Shown here piece by piece: positions 36,819 through 45,750 of a DNA stretch of 64,000 nt. Location of the stretch: assembly GCF_001676705.1 (NCBI RefSeq), contig NZ_CP016170.1:1612001-1676000 (forward strand), written 5' to 3'. The translations under genes were made by a program, and so were the position numbers. The DNA is from Bordetella bronchialis (GTDB lineage: Bacteria > Pseudomonadota > Gammaproteobacteria > Burkholderiales > Burkholderiaceae_B). The notes under the pieces are model-generated. The model ran no database searches and was not told the origin of the DNA. It worked only from the letters and a program-made list of their open reading frames with translations. Positions within the stretch are counted from its first letter, which is position 1, and each line of letters begins with the position of its first letter.

Positions 36819-38447
36819 CTAGCGTACCTCAGGCGGCGTTTCGAAGGTATGGAAGGGCGCGGGCGACGGCACGGTCCATTCCAGTCCGTCGGCGCCTTCC
36901 CAGGACGAGGCGGCCGCCCTGGGTCCCTTGCCCGCCACGCAGCGCAGCACCGCCACCAGGAAGATCAGTTGCGACAGGCCGAACCAATAGGCCCCTATCG
37001 TCGCCCACTGGTGGAAGGTGGTGAACTGCGCCGCGTAGTCCACATAGCGGCGCGGCATGCCGGCCAGCCCCAGGAAATGCATGGGAAAGAAAGCCAGGTT
37101 GAAGGAGATCAGCGAGCTCCAGAAGTGCACTTTGCCCAGCTTCTCGCTGTACATATATCCGGTCCATTTCGGCAGCCAGTAATAGGTGCCGGCGAACAGG
37201 GCGAACAGGGAGCCGGCCACCAGCACATAGTGGAAGTGCGCCACCACGTAATAGGTATCGTGCACCTGGATGTCGATGGGCGCCACCGACAGGATCAGGC
37301 CGGTGAAGCCGCCTATGGTGAATACCCAGATGAAACCGATGGCGAACAGCATGGGCGTTTCGAAGCTGAGCCTGCCGCGCCACATGGTGGCTGTCCAGTT
37401 GAAGATCTTCACGCCGGTCGGCACCGAAATCAGCATGGTCGCGTACATGAAGTACAGCTGGCCCGTGACCGGCATCCCCGTGGCGAACATGTGGTGCGCC
37501 CAGACGATGAAGGACAGCACCGCGATGGCCGCGACGGCGTACACCATGGATGCGTAGCCGAACAAGGGCTTGCGCGAGAACGTCGGCACCACGGACGAGA
37601 TGATCCCGAATGCCGGCAGGATCATGATGTAGACCTCCGGGTGGCCGAAGAACCAGAATAGGTGCTGGAAGAGCACGGGATCGCCGCCCGCGGCGGCATT
37701 GAAGAAGTCCGTGCCGAAATGCCGGTCCGTCAGGACCATCGTGATGGTGGCCGCCAGCACCGGCATCACCCCCAGCAGCAGGAAGGCGGTGATCAGCCAC
37801 GTCCAGCAGAACAGGGGCATCTTCATCAGCGTCATGCCGGGCGCCCGCATGTTCAGGATGGTCACGATGATGTTGATGGAACCCATGATGGACGACGCGC
37901 CCATGATGTGCAACGCGAAGATGGCCAGGTCCATCCCCGGCCCCATCTGCAGGGACAGCGGCGCGTACAGCGTCCAGCCGGCGGCGGTCGCGCCGCCCGG
38001 CACGAAAAAGGAGGCGGTCAGCAGGATGGCCGCCATCGGCAGGATCCAGAAACTGAAGTTGTTCATGCGGGCGAAGGCCATGTCGGCAGCGCCTATCTGC
38101 AGGGGCACCATCCAGTTGGCGAAGCCGACGAAGGCCGGCATGATCGCGCCGAACACCATGATCAACCCGTGCATGGTGGTGAACTGGTTGAACAGCTCCG
38201 GCTGGAAGAATTGGATGCCGGGCTCGAACAGTTCCGTGCGCAGGAGCAGGGCCAGGACGCCGCCCTCCAGCAGCATGACGAACGAGAAAATCAGGTACAT
38301 CGTACCGATGTCCTTGTGGTTCGTCGCCATCAGCCAGCGCCGCCATCCGTGCGGCATGCCGTGCCCGTGGTCCTCGTGCGCGGCGAGATCGCGATCCGCA
38401 TGTCCCGGCCTGTGCACCAGGTTCTGTCCGTCCGTATAGCTGCTCAT
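36819..38447 (-). CDS. ctaD: Cytochrome c oxidase subunit I
   Basis: The 542-residue protein has the twelve-helix haem-copper oxidase core: NHKDIGTMYL, TMHGLIMVFGAIMP (haem a His), WFFGHPEVYIMILP (CuB His and Tyr), WAHHMFATGMP (CuB His pair), and HDTYYVVAHFHYV (haem ligands). It reduces O2 to water and pumps protons in the inner membrane. The usual partners (CtaC, CtaE, CtaG) are not adjacent. A second, complete operon probably exists elsewhere, making this a stand-alone extra subunit I. Confidence 0.95.
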   Translation of the reverse strand: MSSYTDGQNLVHRPGHADRDLAAHEDHGHGMPHGWRRWLMATNHKDIGTMYLIFSFVMLLEGGVLALLLRTELFEPGIQFFQPELFNQFTTMHGLIMVFGAIMPAFVGFANWMVPLQIGAADMAFARMNNFSFWILPMAAILLTASFFVPGGATAAGWTLYAPLSLQMGPGMDLAIFALHIMGASSIMGSINIIVTILNMRAPGMTLMKMPLFCWTWLITAFLLLGVMPVLAATITMVLTDRHFGTDFFNAAAGGDPVLFQHLFWFFGHPEVYIMILPAFGIISSVVPTFSRKPLFGYASMVYAVAAIAVLSFIVWAHHMFATGMPVTGQLYFMYATMLISVPTGVKIFNWTATMWRGRLSFETPMLFAIGFIWVFTIGGFTGLILSVAPIDIQVHDTYYVVAHFHYVLVAGSLFALFAGTYYWLPKWTGYMYSEKLGKVHFWSSLISFNLAFFPMHFLGLAGMPRRYVDYAAQFTTFHQWATIGAYWFGLSQLIFLVAVLRCVAGKGPRAAASSWEGADGLEWTVPSPAPFHTFETPPEVR

Positions 38448-38637
38448 TCCTCTCTCCTTGGAAGAGACCTCGGCCCTGCGACTGCCCGGGCTGGCGTGCC
38501 GACGGACTGGCGCGAGTCCGCATTCTTGTATGCACCCCGACCCATGATCCGCGGCTTCCCCGGGATGCGAACCAAAATATGCTTAGCCATGGCCGCCTTG
38601 GCCGGGGCTTCCCCCGGCGATCCGCGCGCGCAAAAAA

Positions 38638-38666
38638 ACGCGCCGGCATTTGTCGTGCCGGCGCGT
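38638..38666 (-). terminator. Terminator of the small minus-strand gene
   Basis: ACGCGCCGGCA and TGCCGGCGCGT form an 11-pair stem around a seven-base loop. On the minus strand the stem is followed by seven Ts. It sits 26 bases after the stop of the 85-residue gene and upstream of ctaD. Confidence 0.8.
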
Positions 38667-38691
38667 GTTTGGCTGCGGCGGGGAGTGCCGC

Positions 38692-38949
38692 TCAGGTAAC
38701 GGACAAGACCGGCTCGCCGTCCTGCCTGACGCTGCAAATGCCTAGCAGCACGTAGCGCGCGTGCCGTTCGGCGTCCTCTCGTGTGTCGAAATTCTGCGTC
38801 GCGGCCGAGCGCCACGACAATTGTTCCAGCCCGCATACAAGCCCCTCTCGGGAGGTTGCGATGGCGACTGAAAAGCTCCTGTCCCCTTGTTGAGTTATTT
38901 TGCAGATGACCCGATGGCCATCGATCAGTATTTCGCTATTTCCATCCAT
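38692..38949 (-). CDS. Hypothetical 85-residue protein
   Basis: Not recognised. The frame has coding-like composition, starts MDGNSEILIDGHRVICKITQQGDRS and ends with a terminator just downstream. The N-terminal half looks like short beta strands, and TREDAERHARYVLLG suggests a helix. No signal peptide or membrane segment. It is isolated between ctaD and the hybrid kinase gene. Confidence 0.55.
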   Translation of the reverse strand: MDGNSEILIDGHRVICKITQQGDRSFSVAIATSREGLVCGLEQLSWRSAATQNFDTREDAERHARYVLLGICSVRQDGEPVLSVT

Positions 38950-39153
38950 GTCGGTCTCCCCCGTGTCGATGCATGGCGCGTACCCACGTTACCCGGTTTC
39001 GCGGCAAACTGTGCTACCAACGGTGAACAACCCGGCCCGGGCCGCACGCTCGGGCGCGTGGCTAGTCCTTAGGGAGCCATCCGGGTTCCAGGCCCATCGT
39101 GCAACGGACGGCAGGCAACTTGCTGGACGTCCCGGCACAAGGAGGAAGCGGTG

Positions 39154-41523
39154 ATGAACCAAGCCAGGAGCGACAGCCGCAAGCGCCGCGTGTCGACCGA
39201 TCGCGTCGCCCGTGCGCTGCTGGAAAGCGCCACCGATTTCGCCATCTTCACCGTCGACCTCTCCCTGCGCGTCACCAGCTGGAACGTGGGGGCCTGCAAG
39301 TTGTTCGGCTGGACGGAAGAGGAAGCCCTGGGCGCCGACTCGGCGATGATATTCACGCCGGAGTCCCGCGAGCGGAACGATCATTTGCTGGAAGCGGAGA
39401 CCGCCAGGGTGCGCGGCCGCGCCGAGGACGAGCGCTGGCATATGCGCAAGGATGGCTCGCGTATGTGGGCGTCCGGCCTGATGCAGCGCTTCGTGGACGA
39501 CCGCACCGGCGAGCACATCGGCTATCTGAAGATCGTGCGCGACCGTACCGAGCAGCACTTGGCCGAGAGCCGCGCCAAGGCGGTCGACGCGCGCTTCCGC
39601 GCCCTGGTGGAGGGCTCGCCGCAGATGACTTTCTTCACGGACGCCAGCGGGCGCGTGGTCTATACCAGTCCCTATTGGGCCCGCTACACGGGCCGCGACC
39701 GGGATGCGGCGCGGCGCGACGATTGGACGGAATCCATCCATCCCGAAGACCGCCTGCCCATGCAGGAGGCCTGGCGGGATGCCATGCAGCGCGGCGTGGG
39801 CTGCGAGATGGAAATGCGCTTCCTGTGCGCCGCCGACAACAGCTGGCGCTGGTTCATGGCGCGCGCCGCTCCCATCCTGGAAGAGGACGGCCGCCTGGGC
39901 GGCTGGCTCATCATTGCCTTCGACATCGACCTCGTCGTGGCGGCGCGCAACGACTTGCGCCGCAGCCAGAAGCTGCTGCTCAACGAAGTCGCGCGGGGCC
40001 GGGCGGAACGCGATCGTACGTGGCAGCTGGCCAACGACCTGATGGTGGTGACCGACTTCGACGGCTACGTGCTGGACGCCAACCCCGCATGGACCGCCCG
40101 CCTGGGGTGGAAGCACGAAGAGCTGCTGGGCAACAATGTGCTCGGGCTGGTCCATCCCGACTATATGTCGCTGGCGCAGAACCAGCTCAAGCGGCTGCAT
40201 CGCGGCCACGCGACCTCGCGTTTCGTGTGCGAATGCCGGCACCGGGACGGGAGCTACCGGACCTTGTCGTGGACGGCCGTGCCGGGCGACGGCCTGGTCC
40301 ATGCCGTCGCCCAGGACGTCACCGCCGAGAACGTGGCCACGGCGGAGCTGGAGCTGGCGCAGGAAGCGCTGCGCCAGTCGCAGAAGATGGAGGCCGTGGG
40401 CCAGCTCACCGGGGGCATCGCCCACGACTTCAATAACCTGCTGACGGGCATCATCGGCGCCCTGCAGCTCATGCAGAAGCGCGCCGAGCGCGGCATGCTG
40501 GTCGATATCACGCGCTACACGGACATGGCGATGGAGTCGGCCAAGCGCGCCGCGGCGCTTACGCACCGGCTGCTGGCCTTCTCGCGGCGGCAGCCGCTGG
40601 CGCCCAAGCCCACGCAGCCCGCCCAGCTGATCCGTTCCCTGATCGAACTGTTCGAACGCACGCTGGGCGAGCGCATCGCCCTGGACGTGGACGTCCAGGA
40701 TGGCTTGTGGAATGTGCTGTGCGATGCTCACCAGCTGGAGAACGCCATCCTGAACCTGGTGATCAACGCGCGCGACGCCATGCCCGAGGGCGGCACGCTG
40801 ACCATCACGGCGCGCAACGTGGACCTGGACAACATCGCGGTGGCGAATGCCGTCATCCTGACGGCGGGCGAGTACGTGTGCCTTTGCGTCGCCGATACCG
40901 GGACGGGGATGGCGCCGGAGGTTGCCGCCAAGGCTTTCGAACCCTTCTTCAGTACCAAGCCGCAGGGCGAGGGCACCGGCCTGGGCCTGTCCATGGTGTA
41001 CGGCTTCGTGCGCCAGTCCGGGGGCTATACGGAACTGGACAGCAAGCCGGGCGAGGGCACGTCGATACGGCTGTACCTGCCCCGATATACCGGGCCGCTG
41101 ATCGCCGAGCATGCCGCCGATCCGTCGGCCGAAACGCACTCCGCCCTGGCGCCGGGACAGCAGCCGCTGGTCCTGGTGGTGGAGGACGATCCGCGTGTGC
41201 GCGACCTGCTGGTGGAAGTGCTGCGCGACCAGCAATGCCGGGTGGTGGAAGCGGCCGACGGCCTGTCGGGACTGCGCATCCTGAAGGAGACGCCCGGCAT
41301 CGAGCTGGTGGTGAGCGATATCGGCCTGCCCGGCATGGACGGCCGCCGCATGGTTGAAGAGGCGCGGGCGATCCATCCCGAGCTGAAGGTCATCCTGATG
41401 ACCGGCTATGCGCACAGCCTCGCCTTGACGGAGGGACTGCGGGATCCCCGCATGGAGCTCGTCACCAAGCCCTTCGGCATCGACGAGATCACGCGGCGGA
41501 TCATGGCCGTACTCGCCACTTGA
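39154..41523 (+). CDS. PAS-rich hybrid sensor histidine kinase
   Basis: The 789-residue protein has three PAS domains at about residues 20-140, 145-265 and 285-395. A HisKA segment follows with [14 protein letters not shown] (phospho-His ~424), then a HATPase domain ([28 protein letters not shown]). A C-terminal receiver carries a phospho-acceptor Asp at ~722 in [10 protein letters not shown] and a conserved Lys in VTKPFG. No membrane segment is present, so it senses a cytosolic signal. The ATG follows AAGGAGG with good spacing. No output regulator gene is adjacent. Confidence 0.92.
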   Translation: MNQARSDSRKRRVSTDRVARALLESATDFAIFTVDLSLRVTSWNVGACKLFGWTEEEALGADSAMIFTPESRERNDHLLEAETARVRGRAEDERWHMRKDGSRMWASGLMQRFVDDRTGEHIGYLKIVRDRTEQHLAESRAKAVDARFRALVEGSPQMTFFTDASGRVVYTSPYWARYTGRDRDAARRDDWTESIHPEDRLPMQEAWRDAMQRGVGCEMEMRFLCAADNSWRWFMARAAPILEEDGRLGGWLIIAFDIDLVVAARNDLRRSQKLLLNEVARGRAERDRTWQLANDLMVVTDFDGYVLDANPAWTARLGWKHEELLGNNVLGLVHPDYMSLAQNQLKRLHRGHATSRFVCECRHRDGSYRTLSWTAVPGDGLVHAVAQDVTAENVATAELELAQEALRQSQKMEAVGQLTGGIAHDFNNLLTGIIGALQLMQKRAERGMLVDITRYTDMAMESAKRAAALTHRLLAFSRRQPLAPKPTQPAQLIRSLIELFERTLGERIALDVDVQDGLWNVLCDAHQLENAILNLVINARDAMPEGGTLTITARNVDLDNIAVANAVILTAGEYVCLCVADTGTGMAPEVAAKAFEPFFSTKPQGEGTGLGLSMVYGFVRQSGGYTELDSKPGEGTSIRLYLPRYTGPLIAEHAADPSAETHSALAPGQQPLVLVVEDDPRVRDLLVEVLRDQQCRVVEAADGLSGLRILKETPGIELVVSDIGLPGMDGRRMVEEARAIHPELKVILMTGYAHSLALTEGLRDPRMELVTKPFGIDEITRRIMAVLAT

Positions 41524-41662
41524 TAAAGAATTTCTTTGTTCCGATGCGATAATTATTCGCTTTTGCTTTTTATAGGCCCCGCCCGACAATACGGCACCGG
41601 GAGAGGGCGCGCCGCCCGGCGCCAGCCATCGGCGCGCTCCCCGCATTGCGGACGGGAACGCC

Positions 41663-42376
41663 ATGGATATGTTGGAAGTCAAGGTATGGCGCAGCGCCGA
41701 CGGCGGCGGATTCGCGACCTACCGGGTGCCGCGCCACACCAGCCAGACGGTGCTGGACGTCGTGACCTACATACAGCGCGAGCTGCAGCCCGACCTGGGC
41801 TATCGCTACGCTTGCCGCGTCGGCATGTGCGGTTCCTGCGCCATGACGGTCAACGGCAAGGCGCGCTGGACCTGCCGCACCCACGTGGCGAAGGTCGCGG
41901 ACCGCGGCCGGCTGGAGGTCGCGCCGCTCTCCAATCTGCCGGTCATCAAGGACCTGGTCACCGACATGAGCGCGTTTTTCGACAAGTGGAGCCAGGCCCA
42001 GGGCAGTTTCGCCGGCACGCTGTCGCGCCACGACGATTTCGCCCGCGTGCCGCCGTCCTCGCCACGCCGGCAGGCGGTGGACGCGGGCATCGAATGCATA
42101 GGCTGCGGCGTGTGCTACGCATCCTGCGACGTGGTCACCTGGCGTCCCGACTACCTGGGTCCCGCGGCGCTGAACCGCGCCTGGACGCTGATGAACGATG
42201 AACGCGACGTGCAGGGCGCCGAACGCCTGCGCGCCGTGGCGGGCGATGCCGGCTGCCACGCCTGTCATACCCAGGGCAGCTGTACCGAGCGCTGTCCCAA
42301 GGCCCTGGCGCCGACGGCAGGCATCGCCGGCCTGAAGCGCATGGCGGCCAAGGCCGCGATGAAAGGGGAATTGTGA
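41663..42376 (+). CDS. Succinate dehydrogenase/fumarate reductase-like iron-sulfur subunit
   Basis: The 237-residue protein has a plant-type [2Fe-2S] set C51, C56, C59 and C71 (CRVGMCGSC), a [4Fe-4S] set in CIGCGVCYASC (145-155) and a third-cluster set in CHACHTQGSCTERC (198-211). It would pass electrons between the flavoprotein and quinone. It is first in a dicarboxylate operon with a possible promoter in the A/T-rich stretch at 41524-41575. Overlap TGATG joins it to the next gene. Confidence 0.9.
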   Translation: MDMLEVKVWRSADGGGFATYRVPRHTSQTVLDVVTYIQRELQPDLGYRYACRVGMCGSCAMTVNGKARWTCRTHVAKVADRGRLEVAPLSNLPVIKDLVTDMSAFFDKWSQAQGSFAGTLSRHDDFARVPPSSPRRQAVDAGIECIGCGVCYASCDVVTWRPDYLGPAALNRAWTLMNDERDVQGAERLRAVAGDAGCHACHTQGSCTERCPKALAPTAGIAGLKRMAAKAAMKGEL

Positions 42377-42723
42377 TGGCCGGCCCCAGCGTGCGCACAC
42401 AGGCGCGCCTGTGGTACTTGCAGCGTGTCAGCGCGATGGTCCTGGCGCTGTTCGTCGCCGTCCACATCGGCATCATCGTGTATGCGGTGCGCGGCGGGCT
42501 CAGCGGCGCGGAGATCCTGGAGCGCACGCGGGGCAGTATCGGCTTCGCCGCGTTCTACGGCCTGTTCGTGCTGGCTTGCGCGGTGCACGTGCCGATCGGC
42601 CTGCTGCGCATCGCGGAGGAATGGCTGCGTTGGCGGGGCCCGTCGGCGGTGGCGGCCGCGCTGGCCTTTGCCGTCCTGCTGGTCTTCCTGGGCCTGCGCG
42701 CCGTTTACGGGGTAGTGGCATGA
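42376..42723 (+). CDS. SDH/fumarate reductase-like membrane anchor 1 (SdhC-like)
   Basis: The 115-residue protein has three membrane helices: SAMVLALFVAVHIGIIVYAV, AFYGLFVLACAVHVPIG and AAALAFAVLLVFLGLRAVYG. Conserved His residues (VHIG, VHVP) are candidates for haem b ligation. ATG 42376 overlaps the upstream stop and follows AAGGGGAA; a GTG three bases earlier is an alternative. It overlaps the next anchor by ATGA. Confidence 0.85.
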   Translation: MAGPSVRTQARLWYLQRVSAMVLALFVAVHIGIIVYAVRGGLSGAEILERTRGSIGFAAFYGLFVLACAVHVPIGLLRIAEEWLRWRGPSAVAAALAFAVLLVFLGLRAVYGVVA

Positions 42724-43076
42724 TGCGGCGCAACGATGCGCGCGCGCGCAACCACCCGGCGTATTGGGCCTTCCTGGTCCACCGCATCTCCGGCCTGGCG
42801 CTGGCGCTGTTCCTGCCCATTCACTTCTGGGCGCTGGGGCAGGCGATCGCGGGCGAGCAGGCGCTGGACGGTTTCCTGCGCTTCGCCGACCGCCCGCTTT
42901 TCAAGTTCGCGGAATGGGGCCTGGTGGTGCTGCTTTCCCTGCACCTGATGGGCGGCCTGCGGCTGCTGGTGATCGAGTTCGCGCCCTGGACCCATTTACG
43001 CAAGGACTGGCTGGCCGTGGGCCTGGGCGTGGGCGCGGGCACCGGATTGGCGTTTTTACTGGCGTTGCTGCGGTAA
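42720..43076 (+). CDS. SDH/fumarate reductase-like membrane anchor 2 (cytochrome b556 type)
   Basis: The 118-residue protein carries the SdhC/cytochrome b556 signature HRISGLALALFLPIHFWALG (about residues 21-40) and a second conserved helix with VVLLSLHLMGGLRLL, plus a third helix at the C-terminus. It would form the quinone-binding anchor with the preceding protein. Having two short anchors is the four-subunit layout of SDH. Confidence 0.88.
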   Translation: MMRRNDARARNHPAYWAFLVHRISGLALALFLPIHFWALGQAIAGEQALDGFLRFADRPLFKFAEWGLVVLLSLHLMGGLRLLVIEFAPWTHLRKDWLAVGLGVGAGTGLAFLLALLR

Positions 43077-43184
43077 TCGCGCATTGACGCCCCGGGGCCA
43101 AGGTGCGACGCTGACGCGCCGCCCCCAATCGCGGCACGAGCTTCGCCGCAGATGCGAAGCCGCAAACCAACGGAGACAACCATC

Positions 43185-44195
43185 ATGCATGAGTATCTGT
43201 ACGAGCTGTCCAGACGTCCCAGGCATTGGCTGCACACCTGTATTCTGGCCCTCGCGTCCACCGCGATGGCGATGCCGGGCCTTGTCCATGCCGACGCGCC
43301 CTGGCCCGACAAACCGGTACGGATCATCGTTCCCTTCACCGCGGGCGGCACTACCGATGTCGTGGCGCGCGTGGTGGGCGCGGAGCTGGGCCAGATGTGG
43401 CACCAGTCGGTGGTCATCGACAACCGTCCGGGCGCCGGCGGCGCGATCGGCGCCACGCTGACCGCCAAGTCGCCACCCGACGGCTACACCCTGCTGATGG
43501 CTTCCGGCAGCATGTTCACGGTCAATCCCTACCTGTACCGGAACCTGCCGTATACGCTGAAGGACTTCGACTACATCACCAATGTCGCCAGCGGGCCGAT
43601 GCTGGTGCTGGTCAACGAGTCCTTGCCCGCGAAGGACCTGAAGGAGCTGATCGCCCTGGCCAAGGCCCAGCCCAAGAAGCTGAACTTCGGCTCGGCCGGC
43701 AACGGCAGCCAGGTGCACATGGCGGGCGAGGCGCTGGCCGATGCGGCCGGCATCCAGATCACCCATGTCCCGTACAAGGGCGAGGCGCTGGCCTATAACG
43801 ATCTGCTGGCCGGGCAGGTGCAACTGGTGGTGGGCAATATCGCGGCGGCGTCGGTGTTCGCGAAAAGCGGCAAGGCGCGCGCCCTGGCCGTCACCGGTCC
43901 CACGCGCTCGCCCATGATGCCGGACGTGCCCACCGCCAAAGAGGCGGGCCTGCCCGGCTACGAGACGACGGGCTGGTTCGCCCTGGTCACGGCGGCGGGC
44001 ACGCCCAAATCCGTCATCGACAAAATCCAGCGCGATACGGCCAAGGTCCTGCAGCAGCCCGCCGTGCGCGAGAAACTGGCCGGCCAGGGCATGACGCCGG
44101 TGGGCAATACGCCGGCGGAGCTAGTCAAGAGCATCCAGGACGAATCCGGAAAGTGGAAGGCGATCGTCGAGCGCCGCAATCTTTCCATCGATTGA
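43185..44195 (+). CDS. Bug-family (TTT) receptor within the dicarboxylate operon
   Basis: The 336-residue precursor starts at ATG 43185, after GGAGACAACC. A longer frame from 43152 is unlikely. The signal peptide ends near VHADA (about residue 37). Bug motifs follow: WPDKPVRIIVPFTAGGTTD, NRPGAGGAIG, PPDGYTLL, VPYKGEAL and PTAKEAGLPG. Embedded between SDH-like anchors and a fumarase, it probably binds a C4-type acid such as succinate, fumarate or an analogue. No TctAB genes follow. Confidence 0.9.
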   Translation: MHEYLYELSRRPRHWLHTCILALASTAMAMPGLVHADAPWPDKPVRIIVPFTAGGTTDVVARVVGAELGQMWHQSVVIDNRPGAGGAIGATLTAKSPPDGYTLLMASGSMFTVNPYLYRNLPYTLKDFDYITNVASGPMLVLVNESLPAKDLKELIALAKAQPKKLNFGSAGNGSQVHMAGEALADAAGIQITHVPYKGEALAYNDLLAGQVQLVVGNIAAASVFAKSGKARALAVTGPTRSPMMPDVPTAKEAGLPGYETTGWFALVTAAGTPKSVIDKIQRDTAKVLQQPAVREKLAGQGMTPVGNTPAELVKSIQDESGKWKAIVERRNLSID

Positions 44196-44257
44196 AGGCG
44201 GCCACCGCCCCGGCGGCATGCCGCCCCGGGGCGTCGCGGCGCGCTGGGAGACGCAGC

Positions 44258-45133
44258 ATGCAAGCAGACCTCGCGGCGGTGGAAGAAGCCGCCAAAGACC
44301 TTTACATACGGGCGCTGAAAATCCTGCCGCCGGATATCAAGGCCGGCATAGACCGGCTGGCCGCCGACGAAACCTCGGCGGTGGCGCGCGGGGTCCTGGA
44401 GACCATGCGCACCAATATCCGGGTGGCCGAGGACCAGGAAAACCTGCTGTGCCAGGACACGGGCATTCCCATCTACAACGTCGCCATCGGCCGTGGCGTG
44501 CAGGTGGACGGGCATGCGCTGAAGCAGGCGATACGCAAGGGCTGCGAGCGCGCCACCCGCGAACATCCGCTGCGCTCGTCCGTGGTGCATCCGCTGACGC
44601 GGCGGAACAACCATACTTCCTGCGGCTTCGACGTGCCGGTGATCCACATCGATTTCGACGAGGCGCCGGAGCGCCTGTCCATCGAGATGATCCCCAAGGG
44701 CAGCGGCTCGGAGAACAACTCCTTCCTGAAGATGGCCGTGCCGGCGGAAGGCATCGATGCCATCAAGGCCTTCGTGGTGGATTGCGTGATCGCCGCGGGC
44801 GGCAAGACCTGTCCGCCCACCATCGTCGGCGTGGGCGTGGGCGGCACTTCCGACCTTTGCGTCGCGCTTGCCAAGCGCGCCGCCACGCGGCCGCTGGGCA
44901 CCCGCTGCCAGGACCCGGAAGGCGCGGAACTCGAGCGCGTGCTGTCGGCGGCCGTCAACCAGCTGGGAGTCGGCCCGCAAGGACTGGGCGGCGACGGCAC
45001 GGCCTTCGCCGTGCATATCGAACTGGCGCATACGCATATCACCATGAATCCCGTGGCGGTCAACATGCAATGCCACTCGGCGCGGCGCGCCCGCGCGGTT
45101 CTCACGCCGCAAGGCATCGAATACGGATTCTGA
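44258..45133 (+). CDS. Class I fumarase/tartrate dehydratase alpha subunit
   Basis: The 291-residue protein matches the N-terminal half of class I fumarases, split in many bacteria. It shows LLCQDTGIPIYNV (first cluster Cys), LTRRNNHTSCGFD, KGSGSENNSF and GGKTCPPTIVGVGVGGTSD. The [4Fe-4S] enzyme interconverts fumarate and malate, or tartrate and oxaloacetate, or mesaconate and citramalate; context favours fumarate. The ATG at 44258 follows GGGAGACG. The beta subunit starts two bases after its stop. Confidence 0.88.
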   Translation: MQADLAAVEEAAKDLYIRALKILPPDIKAGIDRLAADETSAVARGVLETMRTNIRVAEDQENLLCQDTGIPIYNVAIGRGVQVDGHALKQAIRKGCERATREHPLRSSVVHPLTRRNNHTSCGFDVPVIHIDFDEAPERLSIEMIPKGSGSENNSFLKMAVPAEGIDAIKAFVVDCVIAAGGKTCPPTIVGVGVGGTSDLCVALAKRAATRPLGTRCQDPEGAELERVLSAAVNQLGVGPQGLGGDGTAFAVHIELAHTHITMNPVAVNMQCHSARRARAVLTPQGIEYGF

Positions 45134-45135
45134 CC

Positions 45136-45750
45136 ATGGCGCACCACGAACTCACCATGCCCATCACCGAGGCGCAGGCCAGGCAGCTGCGCATCAACGA
45201 TACGGTCACGCTGCAGCGCACGCTGTACGGCATCCGCGACGCCACGCAGATCCATATGTTCGACAAGGGGCGCAAGACGCGCTTCGACCTGGCTGGCCAC
45301 GCCGTCATCCACACCGCGCCCAACGTGCGCAAGGTGACGCCCGGCGCAGCCAATCCGGCCGGCTACGAGGCGGTGTGTATCGGCACGACCACATCCGACC
45401 GCATGGAGCGCTTCACGCGGCCGCTGATGGCGCAGTATGGCGTGCGCCTGGTCATCGGCAAGGGCGGATTGCGCCAGGGCTCGCAGGATGCCTTCCGCGA
45501 GCTGGGCGGCGCCTACCTCGCCATCATCGGCGGTACCGCCGCATTGGAAACCACCTGGATAGAACAGATCGAGGACGTGGACCTGGACGACCTGAACCCG
45601 GAATCGCTGTGGCGCTTCCGCATACGCGACTTCGGCCCCTTGCTGGTTGCCATGGACAGCCATGGCGGCAGCCTGTACGACACCGTCCGCCGGGACACCG
45701 AGGGCCGCCGGGCGGCGGTCCTGGCCAGCCTGGGAGTGACGGCGCCATGA
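45136..45750 (+). CDS. Class I fumarase/tartrate dehydratase beta subunit
   Basis: The 204-residue protein is the C-terminal half: LRINDTVTLQRTLYGIRDATQ, GPxT-like TTTSDRMERF, VIGKGGLRQGS and GGTAALETTWIEQIEDVDLDDLNPESLWRF. It carries substrate-binding residues and combines with the alpha subunit. The stop overlaps the flavoprotein gene by ATGA, so the fumarase and the SDH-like flavoprotein are made in step. Confidence 0.88.
   Translation: MAHHELTMPITEAQARQLRINDTVTLQRTLYGIRDATQIHMFDKGRKTRFDLAGHAVIHTAPNVRKVTPGAANPAGYEAVCIGTTTSDRMERFTRPLMAQYGVRLVIGKGGLRQGSQDAFRELGGAYLAIIGGTAALETTWIEQIEDVDLDDLNPESLWRFRIRDFGPLLVAMDSHGGSLYDTVRRDTEGRRAAVLASLGVTAP

Noticed and set aside
38998..41520. Large antisense frames over the hybrid kinase gene
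   Set aside because: They lack motifs and lie opposite a gene with clear PAS, HisKA, HATPase and receiver domains.
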